Below are positions 49,081 to 59,495 of a stretch of DNA of 64,000 nt, piece after piece. Where the stretch lies: contig NZ_AP025518.1 in NCBI RefSeq assembly GCF_022179545.1, positions 3,658,001 to 3,722,000 of the forward strand, written 5' to 3'. Position 1 is the first letter of the stretch, and every line of letters begins with the position of its first letter. The notes beneath the pieces are model-generated. The model made no database searches. It worked only from the letters and a program-made list of their open reading frames with translations, and was not told the origin of the DNA. Source of the DNA: Mycolicibacterium fortuitum subsp. fortuitum (lineage in GTDB: Bacteria > Actinomycetota > Actinomycetes > Mycobacteriales > Mycobacteriaceae). Made by a program: the position numbers and the translations under genes.

Positions 49081-49088
49081 GTAGGTAG

Positions 49089-49634
49089 TTGAACCGCAGT
49101 CGTATCGCAGTCCTGAGTGCCGCCACGATCGTGGCGGCACTTGGGCTCTGTGGGTGTAGCAGCGCGGATCACCCGGCGAAGAACTCGCATCCGACGACGA
49201 GCGCCCTGTCCGCCGCGCCGGAGGCACCCCCTGCCGCGCCGCTGCCTGCCCCTGAGGCACTCACCACCGTGCTGGACCGGCTGGCCGACGTGAACGTCCC
49301 CGGCGCCGACAAGGTCGGGCTGGTGGAACAGGGCAGCGCCAATGACGCCGCGGCGCTGGACAAGTTCGGCCGGGCGCTGGCCGATAACGGCTTCACCCCC
49401 CTGACATTCGAGGCCGACGATCTGGCTTTCTCGCAGACCGAGCCGAAAAACGTGGTCGCGACCGTCAAGGTCACCGCGGGCGGTGAGGATTCGACGCGCA
49501 ACTTCAGTTTCCCGATGGAGTTCACCCCCCACGGCGACGGCTGGCAGCTCACCAGACACACCGCCGACCTGCTACTTGTCATGGGCGCGGGCGCCGAGGC
49601 GTCTCCGCCGCCCGCCCCGACGCCGCCCCGCTGA
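49089..49634 (+). CDS. lppK: Lipoprotein LppK
   Basis: The 181-aa protein starts at TTG 49089 and has a lipobox at LCGC (Cys22), a Pro/Ala-rich linker, and an MTB12-like C-domain. In M. tuberculosis lppK is Rv2116, beside mpa. It should be acylated and attached to the membrane. It is 8 bases after the MTB12-like gene, so the two are probably co-transcribed. Confidence 0.88.
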   Translation: MNRSRIAVLSAATIVAALGLCGCSSADHPAKNSHPTTSALSAAPEAPPAAPLPAPEALTTVLDRLADVNVPGADKVGLVEQGSANDAAALDKFGRALADNGFTPLTFEADDLAFSQTEPKNVVATVKVTAGGEDSTRNFSFPMEFTPHGDGWQLTRHTADLLLVMGAGAEASPPPAPTPPR

Positions 49635-49637
49635 GCC

Positions 49638-49931
49638 ATGTGGATCGGCTGGCTGGAGTTCGACCTGTTGCTCGGCGATGTCCATTCGCTCAAACAGAAG
49701 CGCTCGGTGATCCGACCGGTGATCGCCGAACTGCACCGCAAGCTCGCGGTGTCGGCGGCAGAAACCGGGACTCAGGATCTGCATCGCCGAGCAGGCATCG
49801 GCGTGGCACTGGTCGCCGCCGACCGTACCCATGTGGTCGATGTGCTCGATGCCGCCGAACGCATGGTGGCCGCTCGCCCTGAACTCGAACTGCTATCTAC
49901 CCGCCGGGGCCTGCACCACAGCGACGACTAG
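49638..49931 (+). CDS. DUF503-family protein (Rv2117-like)
   Basis: The 97-aa protein has the DUF503 start MWIGWLEFDLLLGDVHSLKQKRS and the ADRTHVVDVLDAAERMV segment. Function unknown. It lies 3 bases after lppK and converges on trmI, with 87 bases between them. Confidence 0.88.
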   Translation: MWIGWLEFDLLLGDVHSLKQKRSVIRPVIAELHRKLAVSAAETGTQDLHRRAGIGVALVAADRTHVVDVLDAAERMVAARPELELLSTRRGLHHSDD

Positions 49932-50018
49932 TTCGACTCACATGCGCCGATTTCTGCCGGAGGGCGCTGAAAGCCGCCGGTCAACGACCGTGCGGTAGTA
50001 AACGCCGACGATCAACTG

Positions 50019-51800
<1,782 letters not shown>

Positions 51801-51804
<4 letters not shown>

Positions 51805-52598
51805 TCGGGTGTCACTACCGTCGGCTCGGTGCCGATGGTGAGTACCAGCTGTTCGAGTCCACCGCGGATACGCGGAGCAATTGGGATCCGGCCATCCAGC
51901 ACGGCTCGCCGCCGTTGGCGCTTTTGACCAAGGCCATCGAGGAGTTGACTGCGGGCTCAGGTCTGCGGGTCGGCCGGTTGACCCTCGACATCCTCGGCGC
52001 GATCCCCGTTGCGCCGGTACGGGTTCGGGCCTGGGTGGACCGGCCCGGGTCGCGTATCTCGATGGCCGTCTCGGAGATGGAGGCGGCCCGGCCGGACGGC
52101 ACCTGGCGCGCGGTGGCGCGGGTGACGGCCTGGCTGCTGGCCCCCAGCGACACCAGCGATGTGGCCACCGACCGCTTTGCACCGTTGGTCGAGGGCGAGG
52201 CCGCCGACGTGGCGCACAACTGGGAAGGTGCACCGGGCTACCTGGAGAGTGTGTCGTGGCGCCGGCAACGCACCGCCGAGGGTGAGGCGGCCGTGGCATG
52301 GATGAGTCCGTTGACCCCGGTGGTCGACGACGAGGAGACGACGGCGCTGCAGCGCCTGGCCCTCGTGGTGGATTCCGCCAACGGTATCGGCGCGGCACTG
52401 GACCCGGAGAAGTTCATCTTCATGAACACCGACACTGCCGTACATCTGCACCGGCTGCCGGAAGGCTCGGACTTCGCGGTGCGGGCCCGCGGTTCCATTG
52501 GGCCGGACGGGGTCGGGGCCACGACGGCGGAAATCTTTGACCGTAAAGGGTTTATCGGCACCTCCGCGCAGACCCTGCTGGTGATGCGGGCACCGTGA
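51801..52598 (+). CDS. Probable acyl-CoA thioesterase (TesB-like)
   Basis: The 265-aa product from ATG 51801 has the double-hotdog pattern: FESTADTRSNWDPAIQHGSP near the start and a second half with NGIGAALDPEKFIFMNTD. It likely hydrolyses acyl-CoA. It overlaps the RecB-like stop (ATGA) and the DinB-like GTG, so the three genes are coupled. Confidence 0.68.
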
Positions 52599-53110
52599 TC
52601 GCGCAGCTGCGCCGACAGTTCGAGCTGGCCTGGGCGCTGGCCGACCTGCACCTGTCGGCGCTGACCGACGAGGATCACCTGTGGGAGCCCGGTCGGTTGG
52701 TGTGGACGGTGCACGAGGATGCGTCGGGACAATGGCGGCCGGACTTCGCCGACGTCGAGCCCGACCCGATCCCGGTTCCGACCATCGGGTGGCTGACCTG
52801 GCACATGATCTTCTGGTGGTCGACCGCGCTGGCCCACATCGATGGCCGGCCGCCACCAGCACTCTCGGAGGTCGACTGGCCCGGACCAACGGCCGCGGTG
52901 CAGCGGATCAGGGTGCTCAGCGCCCGCTGGAGCGGCCTGCTGGACTCGCTGACCGACACGGATCTCCTTGGCCCCGCGACGTTTCCGTGGGGCCAGGACG
53001 CCGGCCGGTCACTGGCCGACATGGTGCTGTGGTTGAACGTCGAGCTGACCAAGAACGCCGCCGAGATCGGTCAATTGCGGATGCTGCGCGCCGTCTCGTC
53101 GACACACTGA
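52595..53110 (+). CDS. DinB-like four-helix protein
   Basis: The 171-aa protein (GTG 52595) has the DinB/YfiT layout: MIAQLRRQFELAWALADLHL and GWLTWHMIFWWSTALAHIDG with His residues that can bind metal. Members are often thiol-dependent transferases. Specific role unknown. Confidence 0.75.
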   Translation: MIAQLRRQFELAWALADLHLSALTDEDHLWEPGRLVWTVHEDASGQWRPDFADVEPDPIPVPTIGWLTWHMIFWWSTALAHIDGRPPPALSEVDWPGPTAAVQRIRVLSARWSGLLDSLTDTDLLGPATFPWGQDAGRSLADMVLWLNVELTKNAAEIGQLRMLRAVSSTH

Positions 53111-53147
53111 GCGTCGAGGCGGGGCCAAACCGCGCGGAGTCGTGCCG

Positions 53148-53510
53148 TCACCGACGGCGGGTGTTGGTTCTCCGCGGGGTTCGCGATTGCCGCGCGGCTT
53201 CCAGTTCGGCGTTGCGCAGTTCCAGTTCGTTGTTGGCCGATTCCAGCTCGATGTTCTTGTCCTGCAGACTGAGGATCTGCCCGATGCCGACCAAATTGAT
53301 GCCCTGGTCGGCCAGTTCGGTGATTCGCCCCAGCCGCTCGATGTCGTCATCGCTGTAACGTCGGGTGCCGCCTGCGGTGCGCGCCGGTGTGAGAAGCCCT
53401 ATGCGCTCATACAGGCGCAGCGTCTGCGGTCCGATCCCGGACAGTTCGGCGGCCACCGAGATGCCGTACACGCCCAGTGCTGACCGGGCAGCCCCTCGGT
53501 CCTTCGTCAC
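53148..53510 (-). CDS. HspR-like MerR-family regulator
   Basis: The 120-aa protein has the HspR core: GISVAAELSGIGPQTLRLYE, RIGLLTPARTAGGTRRYSDD and NLVGIGQILSLQ, then a coiled-coil tail rich in Glu/Asn and a basic end. HspR represses dnaK-type heat-shock genes. No dnaK is visible nearby; a HAIR box (CTTGAG-n-CTCAAG) was not found in the adjoining 1 kb. Confidence 0.85.
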   Translation of the reverse strand: MTKDRGAARSALGVYGISVAAELSGIGPQTLRLYERIGLLTPARTAGGTRRYSDDDIERLGRITELADQGINLVGIGQILSLQDKNIELESANNELELRNAELEAARQSRTPRRTNTRRR

Positions 53511-53863
53511 GACTCATCTCCATCTCGTCCACCAGCAGCGCCCACGTTTGGACGCAAGAAGGTGGTACTGCGATGAAAGAAGCTTATGACCAGCACTATA
53601 GATTTTCCAAAGAAGCTCGAAGACAAAATTTGTTGGCAATTTACCATATCGCCGGACGACGTGAGCGGTGGCTTCCGGGAGGTGTCGGCTGGTCCGGAAG
53701 CCACCGCGGGTGGGGACGGCCCCACCCCACGCCGAATCGGGGCCGTCCGTCGTCGGGCGTGACATGACCACGGGGCGTGCCACCCACCTAGATCTACCGC
53801 CGCGAGCGGTGTTATGTCCCGGCCGACAGTTGTCGGCCCGCAGTCACATCAGGATGGGTTCAA
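53511..53863. other. Non-coding stretch with hairpins between HspR-like gene and small gene
   Basis: An AT-rich patch at about 53555-53650 precedes a GC-rich structured part. A short + frame from ATG 53573 exists but half of it is hairpin sequence, so I do not call it. The stretch should hold the promoter of the HspR-like gene. Confidence 0.65.
53665..53748. repeat. Cluster of three hairpins
   Basis: Arms pair at 53665-53678 with 53694-53707 (14 bp, 15-base loop), 53708-53715 with 53720-53727 (8 bp, 4-base loop), and 53714-53723 with 53739-53748 (10 bp). The last two are mutually exclusive. No T-run follows on either strand, so it may be a regulatory RNA structure or a mycobacterial-type terminator. 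Confidence 0.75.
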
Positions 53864-54244
53864 TTATGGGCGACACGCGCCTCGTTGTCCTTGTCGATTG
53901 CCGGTCAGCGCATCACCTCCTCCTGACGAAATATGTTGTCGTTCAAGGACAGCCTCGGCAGCCTTCGGAGGAGAACGTTGGGTGGCCCATACCCGTGTCG
54001 CACGCCGCCGCGGCGGGGGGCACGGCCGCCTCAAGTGGAGCCGGCGCCCAAGGTGTGGGCCCGGCCGCGCGCAGGTGATCACCGTGACGTGGGGCGACAC
54101 CAGGCACGCGGCGGGCACCTCCGCGTACACGCCGTGGGCAGATCGGCGGGAGCCGTCATCGCGGATGAGGCGTAACCACTCGGCCTCCAAAATCGCCGCC
54201 GCCTCGTCAATCACGGCGACAGACTCCCCGATATCGATCACCAT
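53864..54244 (-). CDS. Small hypothetical protein with RxWATQRSPP-type tail
   Basis: The ATG at 54244 has a strong GAGGGAG site 6 bases before it. The first 60 residues (MVIDIGESVAVIDEAAAILE and on) look coding, and the later VWATQRSPP segment resembles an ending I recall in mycobacterial small proteins of unknown role. The last third may be low-confidence. It is divergent from the CIRCE-controlled operon. Confidence 0.45.
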   Translation of the reverse strand: MVIDIGESVAVIDEAAAILEAEWLRLIRDDGSRRSAHGVYAEVPAACLVSPHVTVITCARPGPHLGRRLHLRRPCPPPRRRATRVWATQRSPPKAAEAVLERQHISSGGGDALTGNRQGQRGACRP

Positions 54245-54583
54245 CTCACACTCCCTCTTGCTCGGAATGCTCATGTCGTGCACGCGGTCACGCCGTGATC
54301 GCGGTCGTTTCCCGTTCAGTGGCAACCGCGATGCGACGTGGCTTGGCCGCTCAACCTCCGATCCCGTCAGATCAGAAATCTATGTCTTTCGACATACTTT
54401 TCATATACCACTGGCAATAGGTCGATGCAAGGAAAAACGCGTCTTACGCCTCACCTACTTCGCGGCGCCAGTCCCGTTACGGGCCGAGTGAGGTTAAGCG
54501 ACAACAGTTCCCGATACAGAGCCGGCAGAAGACGCGACTCCCGACGTGGACGAAGACCCGTGGCGAAGCGGCCGCCGGTACGC
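54245..54583. other. Non-coding region upstream of the CIRCE promoter
   Basis: No convincing ORF. An AT-rich patch at 54376-54420 includes a TATGTC-n4-GACATA inverted repeat (54381-54396). It may hold a promoter for the divergent small gene. Confidence 0.6.
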
Positions 54584-54615
54584 CATAATTAGCACTCGTC
54601 GGATCTGAGTGCTAA
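54584..54615 (+). promoter_or_regulatory. CIRCE element (HrcA operator) and promoter of the glycosyltransferase operon
   Basis: TTAGCACTC (54589-54597), 9 bases, GAGTGCTAA (54607-54615) is a perfect CIRCE. A CATAAT -10-like box at 54584-54589 and a TGGCGA box 17 bases upstream make a plausible promoter whose start site falls inside the operator. It lies 27 bases before the GTG at 54643. CIRCE is bound by HrcA, the heat-shock repressor of groEL operons. Confidence 0.92.
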
Positions 54616-54642
54616 CGCCGCCCCGTGTCAAAGGAGGTAAAT

Positions 54643-55803
54643 GTGAGCGGCACTGACTTCGCCATCCCCACCGAAGCCGTCGAACCGATGCGTATCGCGT
54701 TGGTTGCACCACCGTATTTCGACATTCCGCCCAAGGGCTACGGGGGCACCGAGGCCGTGGTCGCCGATTTGGCAGATGCGCTCACCGCGCGCGGCCACCT
54801 CGTCACCCTTCTGGGCGCGGGCCAAAGCGGCACGACCGCCCAGCGTTTCATTCCGCTGTGGGAAAGCACCGTGCCCGACCGGTTGGGCCAGCCCTACCCC
54901 GAAATCATGCACGCGGTCAAGGTGCGCCGGGCAATCGAGAGACTCGCCGAAACCGATGGAATCGACCTCGTCCACGACCACACCTTCGCCGGCCCGCTCA
55001 ATGCGGCTGTCCACCGCTCGCTGGGTCTGCCCACGGTGCTGACCATGCACGGGCCGATCGATGACGACCTGTATCCGTACTACCGTGAGCTGGGCACCGA
55101 CGTGGGCCTGATCGCAATCAGTGACCGCCAGCGCGAGCTGGCCCCGGACCTGAATTGGGTTGGCCGCGTGCACAATGCGTTGCGGATCAGCGATTGGCCA
55201 TTTCGCAGCGACAAAGGCGACTATGCGTTGTTCCTCGGTCGCTATGCCCCGTACAAGGGCGCGCACCTGGCGTTGGACGCCGCCCATGCGGCCGGCGTTC
55301 CGCTCGTGCTGGCCGGAAAGTGCGATGAACCTGCTGAGCGGGCCTACTTCGAGGAGTACGTGCGACCGCGCCTTACCGACAAAGACCACGTGTTCGGGCA
55401 GGCCGATGCGGTCAGTAAGCGAAAGCTGCTCGCGGGCGCCCGGTGTCTGCTGTTCCCGGTGCAGTGGGAAGAGCCGTTCGGGATGGTGATGATCGAAGCG
55501 ATGGCCTGCGGTACGCCGGTGGTGGCCTTGCGCGGCGGCGCGGTGCCAGAGGTGGTGGTCGACTGTGTGACCGGATTCGTCTGCGATCATCCCGATGAGC
55601 TCGCCGATGCCGTGACCAAGACCCATACCCTCGATCCGGCGGCCTGCCGTCGCCATGTGGCCGCGCACTTCGCCGTCGGACAGTTCGGTTCGGGATACGA
55701 GCGGATCTACCGCGACGTGCTGAGCAACGCAGACGCCGCGAAATCCACGATCACGTTGCGACGCGTCGTCGAGCCGGACACCTCCGAGCGGGCCACCGCA
55801 TGA
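54643..55803 (+). CDS. GT4-family glycosyltransferase under CIRCE control
   Basis: The 386-aa product (GTG 54643, AAGGAGG site) has the GT4 fold: GYGGTEAVVADLADALTARG in the N-domain, LFLGRYAPYKGAHLALDAAH and the E-x7-E motif EEPFGMVMIEAMACGTPV in the C-domain. The sugar donor and acceptor are unknown. It overlaps the next gene by ATGA, so both are controlled by CIRCE. Confidence 0.9.
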   Translation: MSGTDFAIPTEAVEPMRIALVAPPYFDIPPKGYGGTEAVVADLADALTARGHLVTLLGAGQSGTTAQRFIPLWESTVPDRLGQPYPEIMHAVKVRRAIERLAETDGIDLVHDHTFAGPLNAAVHRSLGLPTVLTMHGPIDDDLYPYYRELGTDVGLIAISDRQRELAPDLNWVGRVHNALRISDWPFRSDKGDYALFLGRYAPYKGAHLALDAAHAAGVPLVLAGKCDEPAERAYFEEYVRPRLTDKDHVFGQADAVSKRKLLAGARCLLFPVQWEEPFGMVMIEAMACGTPVVALRGGAVPEVVVDCVTGFVCDHPDELADAVTKTHTLDPAACRRHVAAHFAVGQFGSGYERIYRDVLSNADAAKSTITLRRVVEPDTSERATA

Positions 55804-57935
55804 GTGGCACAGGGATTCTCAATGGCGGCGAGCCGGCCGCCATCGGCGTCGGGGGCGGCGGCGGCGACACGGTGACGCTGGTGGAAGGTGCCACCTTCTG
55901 TCTGTCGGACAGCCACGGTGACATTCAGCCTGGCCGTACTCACGGGCTGTTTTTTCGCGATGCCCGCCTGCTGTCGCGATGGGAGCTGCGCGTCGACGGT
56001 CGGCCGTTGGAGCCGCTCTCGGTGCAGCTCCCGGAAGCCTTTGCTGCCCAGTTCATCTCGCGCCGCACGCCGCGCCCTGGATTGGCCGATAGCACGCTGT
56101 TGGCCGTGCGGGAGCGAATCGTGGACGACGGCCTGCGTGAGACCGTGACTCTGCACAACCTGGCAGCAGAAAGCACGGTGGTCGCCGTCGAGCTACATGT
56201 CGACGCCGACTTCGCCGACCTGTTCACAGTCAAGGAGGGCCGCGTACCCCACGGCGGCGCCGACATGACGGTCGTCAGCGGCGAGCTGGTGCTCCATGAT
56301 CGCACCGAGGCAGTGCGGGGTTTGACCGTGAGAGCGTCCGGCGAGCCCACCGTGACGCCCGGCGCTTTCACCTGGCGCATCGTGGTGCCACCGCGGCAGC
56401 GCTGGCAGGCCGAAATCCTGGTGCAGCCCACCGGTGCCGCACACAGCGTCAACAGCCGGAGCCGTAGCGGCGACCGCCTGCAGTCCAGTGCGCCGGCCCA
56501 GAAGATCGAGGCGTGGCGGGACGTCACCACGACGGTCGAGACGGACCACTCCGGCCTCTCGAGTGCCTTGCGGCGCAGCGAAAGTGACCTCGCTGCGTTG
56601 CTCATTCATGACGACAGCGGCGAAGGCGACCCGTTCGTGGCGGCCGGGGCGCCTTGGTACATGACGTTGTTCGGCCGCGACAGCCTGCTGACGGCCTGGA
56701 TGGCGCTCCCGCTGGATCCCGGCCTGTCGGTGGGCACACTGCGGCAACTGGCCGAAGCGCAGGGCCAGCGCCTGGACCCGATCACCGAAGAGCAGCCCGG
56801 CCGGATCCTGCACGAGATCCGGCGCGGGCCGGCCAGCACCGACGTACTGGGTGGGGCTGTGTACTACGGAGCGGTCGACGCCACCCCGTTGTTCGTGATG
56901 CTGCTCGCCGAATGCTGGCGCTGGGGATGCGACGAGGATTTCGTCCGGTCGCTGCTGCCCGCTGCCGACTCGGCGTTGGGCTGGGCGGCGCGCTACGGCG
57001 ATCGCGACGGCGATGGGTTCATCGAGTACCGCCGAGCCACGGACCGGGGATTGATCAATCAGGGCTGGAAGGACAGCTTCGACGGGATCAATGACGCCCG
57101 CGGCCATGTGGCCGAGCCGCCGATTGCGTTGTGCGAGGTGCAGGGCTACCAGTACGCCGCGTTGCGTGCGCGTGCGCAGCTTGCCGAGGCATTCGACGAG
57201 CCGGCTACCGCCAGCCGACTCAACGATCGCGCGGAGCGATTGCGCACGCAGTTCCAGGAGTCGTTCTGGTTGCCGGACGCCGGCTGCTATGCGATCGCCC
57301 TAGACGGAGCCAAGCGTCCGGTAGATGCCCTGACCAGCAATGTCGGGCATTGCCTGTGGACCGGCATCGCCGCGGACGAACACGTGGAAACGATCATCGG
57401 CAGGCTCGGCGATGAGGACATGGACAGTGGCTTCGGCCTGCGCACGCTGGCGAGGTCGATGGGGGCATACAACCCGATGAGCTACCACAACGGATCGGTC
57501 TGGCCACATGACACCGCGATCGCCGTGGCGGGGCTGATGCGGTACCGACATGTGCCGGGGGCCGTCGAACTGGCCCAGCGGTTGGCCACCGGCCTCCTCG
57601 ACGCCGCCACCGCGTTCGGCGGTCGGCTACCCGAACTGTATTGCGGTTTCCCACGTTCCGAATTCAGCTCGCCCGTCCCCTATCCCACCTCATGCTCTCC
57701 GCAAGCGTGGGCAAGCGCAGCACCGCTGCTGCTGGTGCGGGCATTCCTCGGCCTGGAGCCGGACGCGCCTGCGCGGCGCATCACGGTCTCGCCGTGCCTG
57801 CCGGGCTCGTGGGGCCGTACCGCTTTGACGAACCTGAGATTGGGTGGCACGACGGTTCATATCGAGGCGGAAGGACAGAGTGCGAAGGTCAGTGGCCTGC
57901 CCGACGGATGGGAAGTGCTGACCCCTCAGGATTGA
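55800..57935 (+). CDS. Glycogen-debranching-type amylo-alpha-1,6-glucosidase
   Basis: The 711-aa protein has an N-terminal GDE_N-like beta domain (about 25-230; GRTHGLFFRDARLLSRWEL) and an (alpha/alpha)6 barrel with WYMTLFGRDSLLTAWMAL, NQGWKDSFDGI and YHNGSVWPHDTAIAVAG, as in bacterial GDE and MGH-like glucosidases. Acidic residues in FGRDS and KDSFD are candidates for catalysis. It probably trims or debranches alpha-glucans, paired with the glycosyltransferase. Confidence 0.86.
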   Translation: MSGTGILNGGEPAAIGVGGGGGDTVTLVEGATFCLSDSHGDIQPGRTHGLFFRDARLLSRWELRVDGRPLEPLSVQLPEAFAAQFISRRTPRPGLADSTLLAVRERIVDDGLRETVTLHNLAAESTVVAVELHVDADFADLFTVKEGRVPHGGADMTVVSGELVLHDRTEAVRGLTVRASGEPTVTPGAFTWRIVVPPRQRWQAEILVQPTGAAHSVNSRSRSGDRLQSSAPAQKIEAWRDVTTTVETDHSGLSSALRRSESDLAALLIHDDSGEGDPFVAAGAPWYMTLFGRDSLLTAWMALPLDPGLSVGTLRQLAEAQGQRLDPITEEQPGRILHEIRRGPASTDVLGGAVYYGAVDATPLFVMLLAECWRWGCDEDFVRSLLPAADSALGWAARYGDRDGDGFIEYRRATDRGLINQGWKDSFDGINDARGHVAEPPIALCEVQGYQYAALRARAQLAEAFDEPATASRLNDRAERLRTQFQESFWLPDAGCYAIALDGAKRPVDALTSNVGHCLWTGIAADEHVETIIGRLGDEDMDSGFGLRTLARSMGAYNPMSYHNGSVWPHDTAIAVAGLMRYRHVPGAVELAQRLATGLLDAATAFGGRLPELYCGFPRSEFSSPVPYPTSCSPQAWASAAPLLLVRAFLGLEPDAPARRITVSPCLPGSWGRTALTNLRLGGTTVHIEAEGQSAKVSGLPDGWEVLTPQD

Positions 57936-57977
57936 TGTGGCAAGGGCTGGGACACCGGCGCGGCCCACGGTCGCCCA

Positions 57978-57999
57978 TATATAGCCTTGTGTCTATATA
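57978..57999. promoter_or_regulatory. Operator-like repeat upstream of the ArsR gene
   Basis: TATATAG and CTATATA form an inverted repeat with an 8-base spacer (57978-57984 and 57993-57999), 22 bases before the ArsR start. It resembles ArsR-type operators in a very AT-rich patch. Confidence 0.65.
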
Positions 58000-58021
58000 G
58001 ATGTAGTGCAATACTCAAGGC

Positions 58022-58339
58022 ATGGACGTGTTCGAGGCAGTCGCCGAACCCAGCCGACGCGCATTGCTCGATGCCCTTGTCGACGGTGAGCGCACCGCGG
58101 GCGAGTTGGTGGCCACGCTGCCGGGATTGACTCAGCCGACCGTGTCTCGGCATCTGCGGGTGTTGCGAGAAGTCGGCCTGGTCGAAGTGCGCCCCGACGC
58201 GCAGCGCCGCATCTATGCGTTACGCGCCGACGGCCTGGTGCAGATCGATGAGTGGATCGAACGGTACCGACGCTACTGGTCCGATCACCTCGACGCCCTG
58301 GAACACCACCTCAAAGCGACCCACAAGGAGACGAAATGA
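58022..58339 (+). CDS. ArsR-family transcriptional regulator
   Basis: The 105-aa winged-helix protein has EPSRRALLDALVDGERTAGE and TQPTVSRHLRVLREVGLVEV. No cysteine pair for metal binding is evident, so this is the non-metal group often paired with AHSA1/SRPBCC proteins. It overlaps the next gene (ATGA). Confidence 0.9.
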   Translation: MDVFEAVAEPSRRALLDALVDGERTAGELVATLPGLTQPTVSRHLRVLREVGLVEVRPDAQRRIYALRADGLVQIDEWIERYRRYWSDHLDALEHHLKATHKETK

Positions 58340-58851
58340 CCAGTCGCGAAGGCAAACTCACCGTCGAGGGCGACCGCGCGGCGCTGAATTTCGAACGCCG
58401 CCTGCCCTACCCCGTCGAGGCGGTGTGGGCCGCGATCACCGATCCGTCGCAGCGCAACCAATGGATGGGCGAAACCACGATCGACGCCCGCGAGGGCGGC
58501 GAGATCGAGATGATCCCGCATTCTCCGCCGATCCCGCCGCAACAGAAGAAGATGACCGGCCGGATTCGGGTGTGGGACCCGCCAAGGGTTTTCGAACACG
58601 AGTGGAGCCAGGCCGTACTTTCGGCTCCTGAAGCCGGCGTCGTACGTTACGAACTCACCCCGGACGGCGACTGCACCCTCCTGCGGTTCAGCCACCGCGG
58701 CCTGACCGTCTCCGACGGCCAGGGCTTCCACCCAGGCACCCATGCCTATCTGGACCGGTTGGAGGCGTATCTCGGCGGGGAACCTTTGCCGGACTGGGGC
58801 AGGCGCTATCAGGAAGTCGCTCAAACCCTCGGCACCACGTGGACTCGGTAG
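58336..58851 (+). CDS. SRPBCC/AHSA1-domain protein
   Basis: The 171-aa product from ATG 58336 has the helix-grip pattern LPYPVEAVWAAITDPSQRNQ and an extended C-terminal helix (HAYLDRLEAYLGG). Such proteins bind small ligands. Coupled to the ArsR gene. Confidence 0.85.
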   Translation: MTSREGKLTVEGDRAALNFERRLPYPVEAVWAAITDPSQRNQWMGETTIDAREGGEIEMIPHSPPIPPQQKKMTGRIRVWDPPRVFEHEWSQAVLSAPEAGVVRYELTPDGDCTLLRFSHRGLTVSDGQGFHPGTHAYLDRLEAYLGGEPLPDWGRRYQEVAQTLGTTWTR

Positions 58852-58862
58852 AAGGAAACAAC

Positions 58863-59495
58863 ATGGCACACAATGGAACTGATATCGCCGCACCCACCAT
58901 CGCGGTGGTCTACCACTCCGGATTCGGCCACACGGAAACCCTCGCCGCCGCAGTCGCAGCGGGTGCCGCTGACGCCGGGGCCGACGTGAGCCTCATACAC
59001 GTCGAGACCATGACCGACGACGACTGGGATGTGCTGGACAACGTCGACGCGATGATCTTCGGCAGCCCCACGTACATGGGCAATGTGTCGGCGGGATTTC
59101 AGGCCTTCGCCGAGAAGACCGGCCGGCGCTGCATGGAGGGCGCCTGGCGCGACAAGGTAGCCGCCGGATTCACCAATTCCGGAGGTAAGAGCGGCGACAA
59201 ACTCAACACGCTCAGCTCACTGGTGGTCTTCGCCGCCCAGCACCACATGCATTGGGTCAACCTGGGTTTGAGTACCGGTTGGAACACCTCGTTCAGCAGC
59301 GAGAACGACCTGAACCGGCTCGGCTTCTTCCTGGGCGCCGGCGCTCAGACCAACGTGGACGCCGACCCCGAGCAGGTGCATCCCTCCGATGTGCAGACCT
59401 GCCGCCACCTCGGGCATCGGGTCGCGTTGGTGACGCGCCAGCTCAACATCGGCCGCACCGTCAGTCCAGCGGCTTCAGCTCCTGCAGCATCGTAG
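58863..59495 (+). CDS. Flavodoxin/NAD(P)H-dependent FMN reductase-like protein
   Basis: The 210-aa protein has an FMN-phosphate loop (YHSGFGHTETLAAAV) and GSPTYMGNVSAGFQ, as in WrbA-like quinone reductases. A GAAGGA site precedes the ATG. It follows the SRPBCC gene by 11 bases and may be in the same operon. Its end overlaps the convergent flavoprotein gene. Confidence 0.85.
   Translation: MAHNGTDIAAPTIAVVYHSGFGHTETLAAAVAAGAADAGADVSLIHVETMTDDDWDVLDNVDAMIFGSPTYMGNVSAGFQAFAEKTGRRCMEGAWRDKVAAGFTNSGGKSGDKLNTLSSLVVFAAQHHMHWVNLGLSTGWNTSFSSENDLNRLGFFLGAGAQTNVDADPEQVHPSDVQTCRHLGHRVALVTRQLNIGRTVSPAASAPAAS

Noticed and set aside
53573..53767. A 64-codon + strand frame starting MKEAYDQHYRF
   Set aside because: No good ribosome site and its second half is made of the hairpin cluster; the AT-rich first part is more likely a promoter region.
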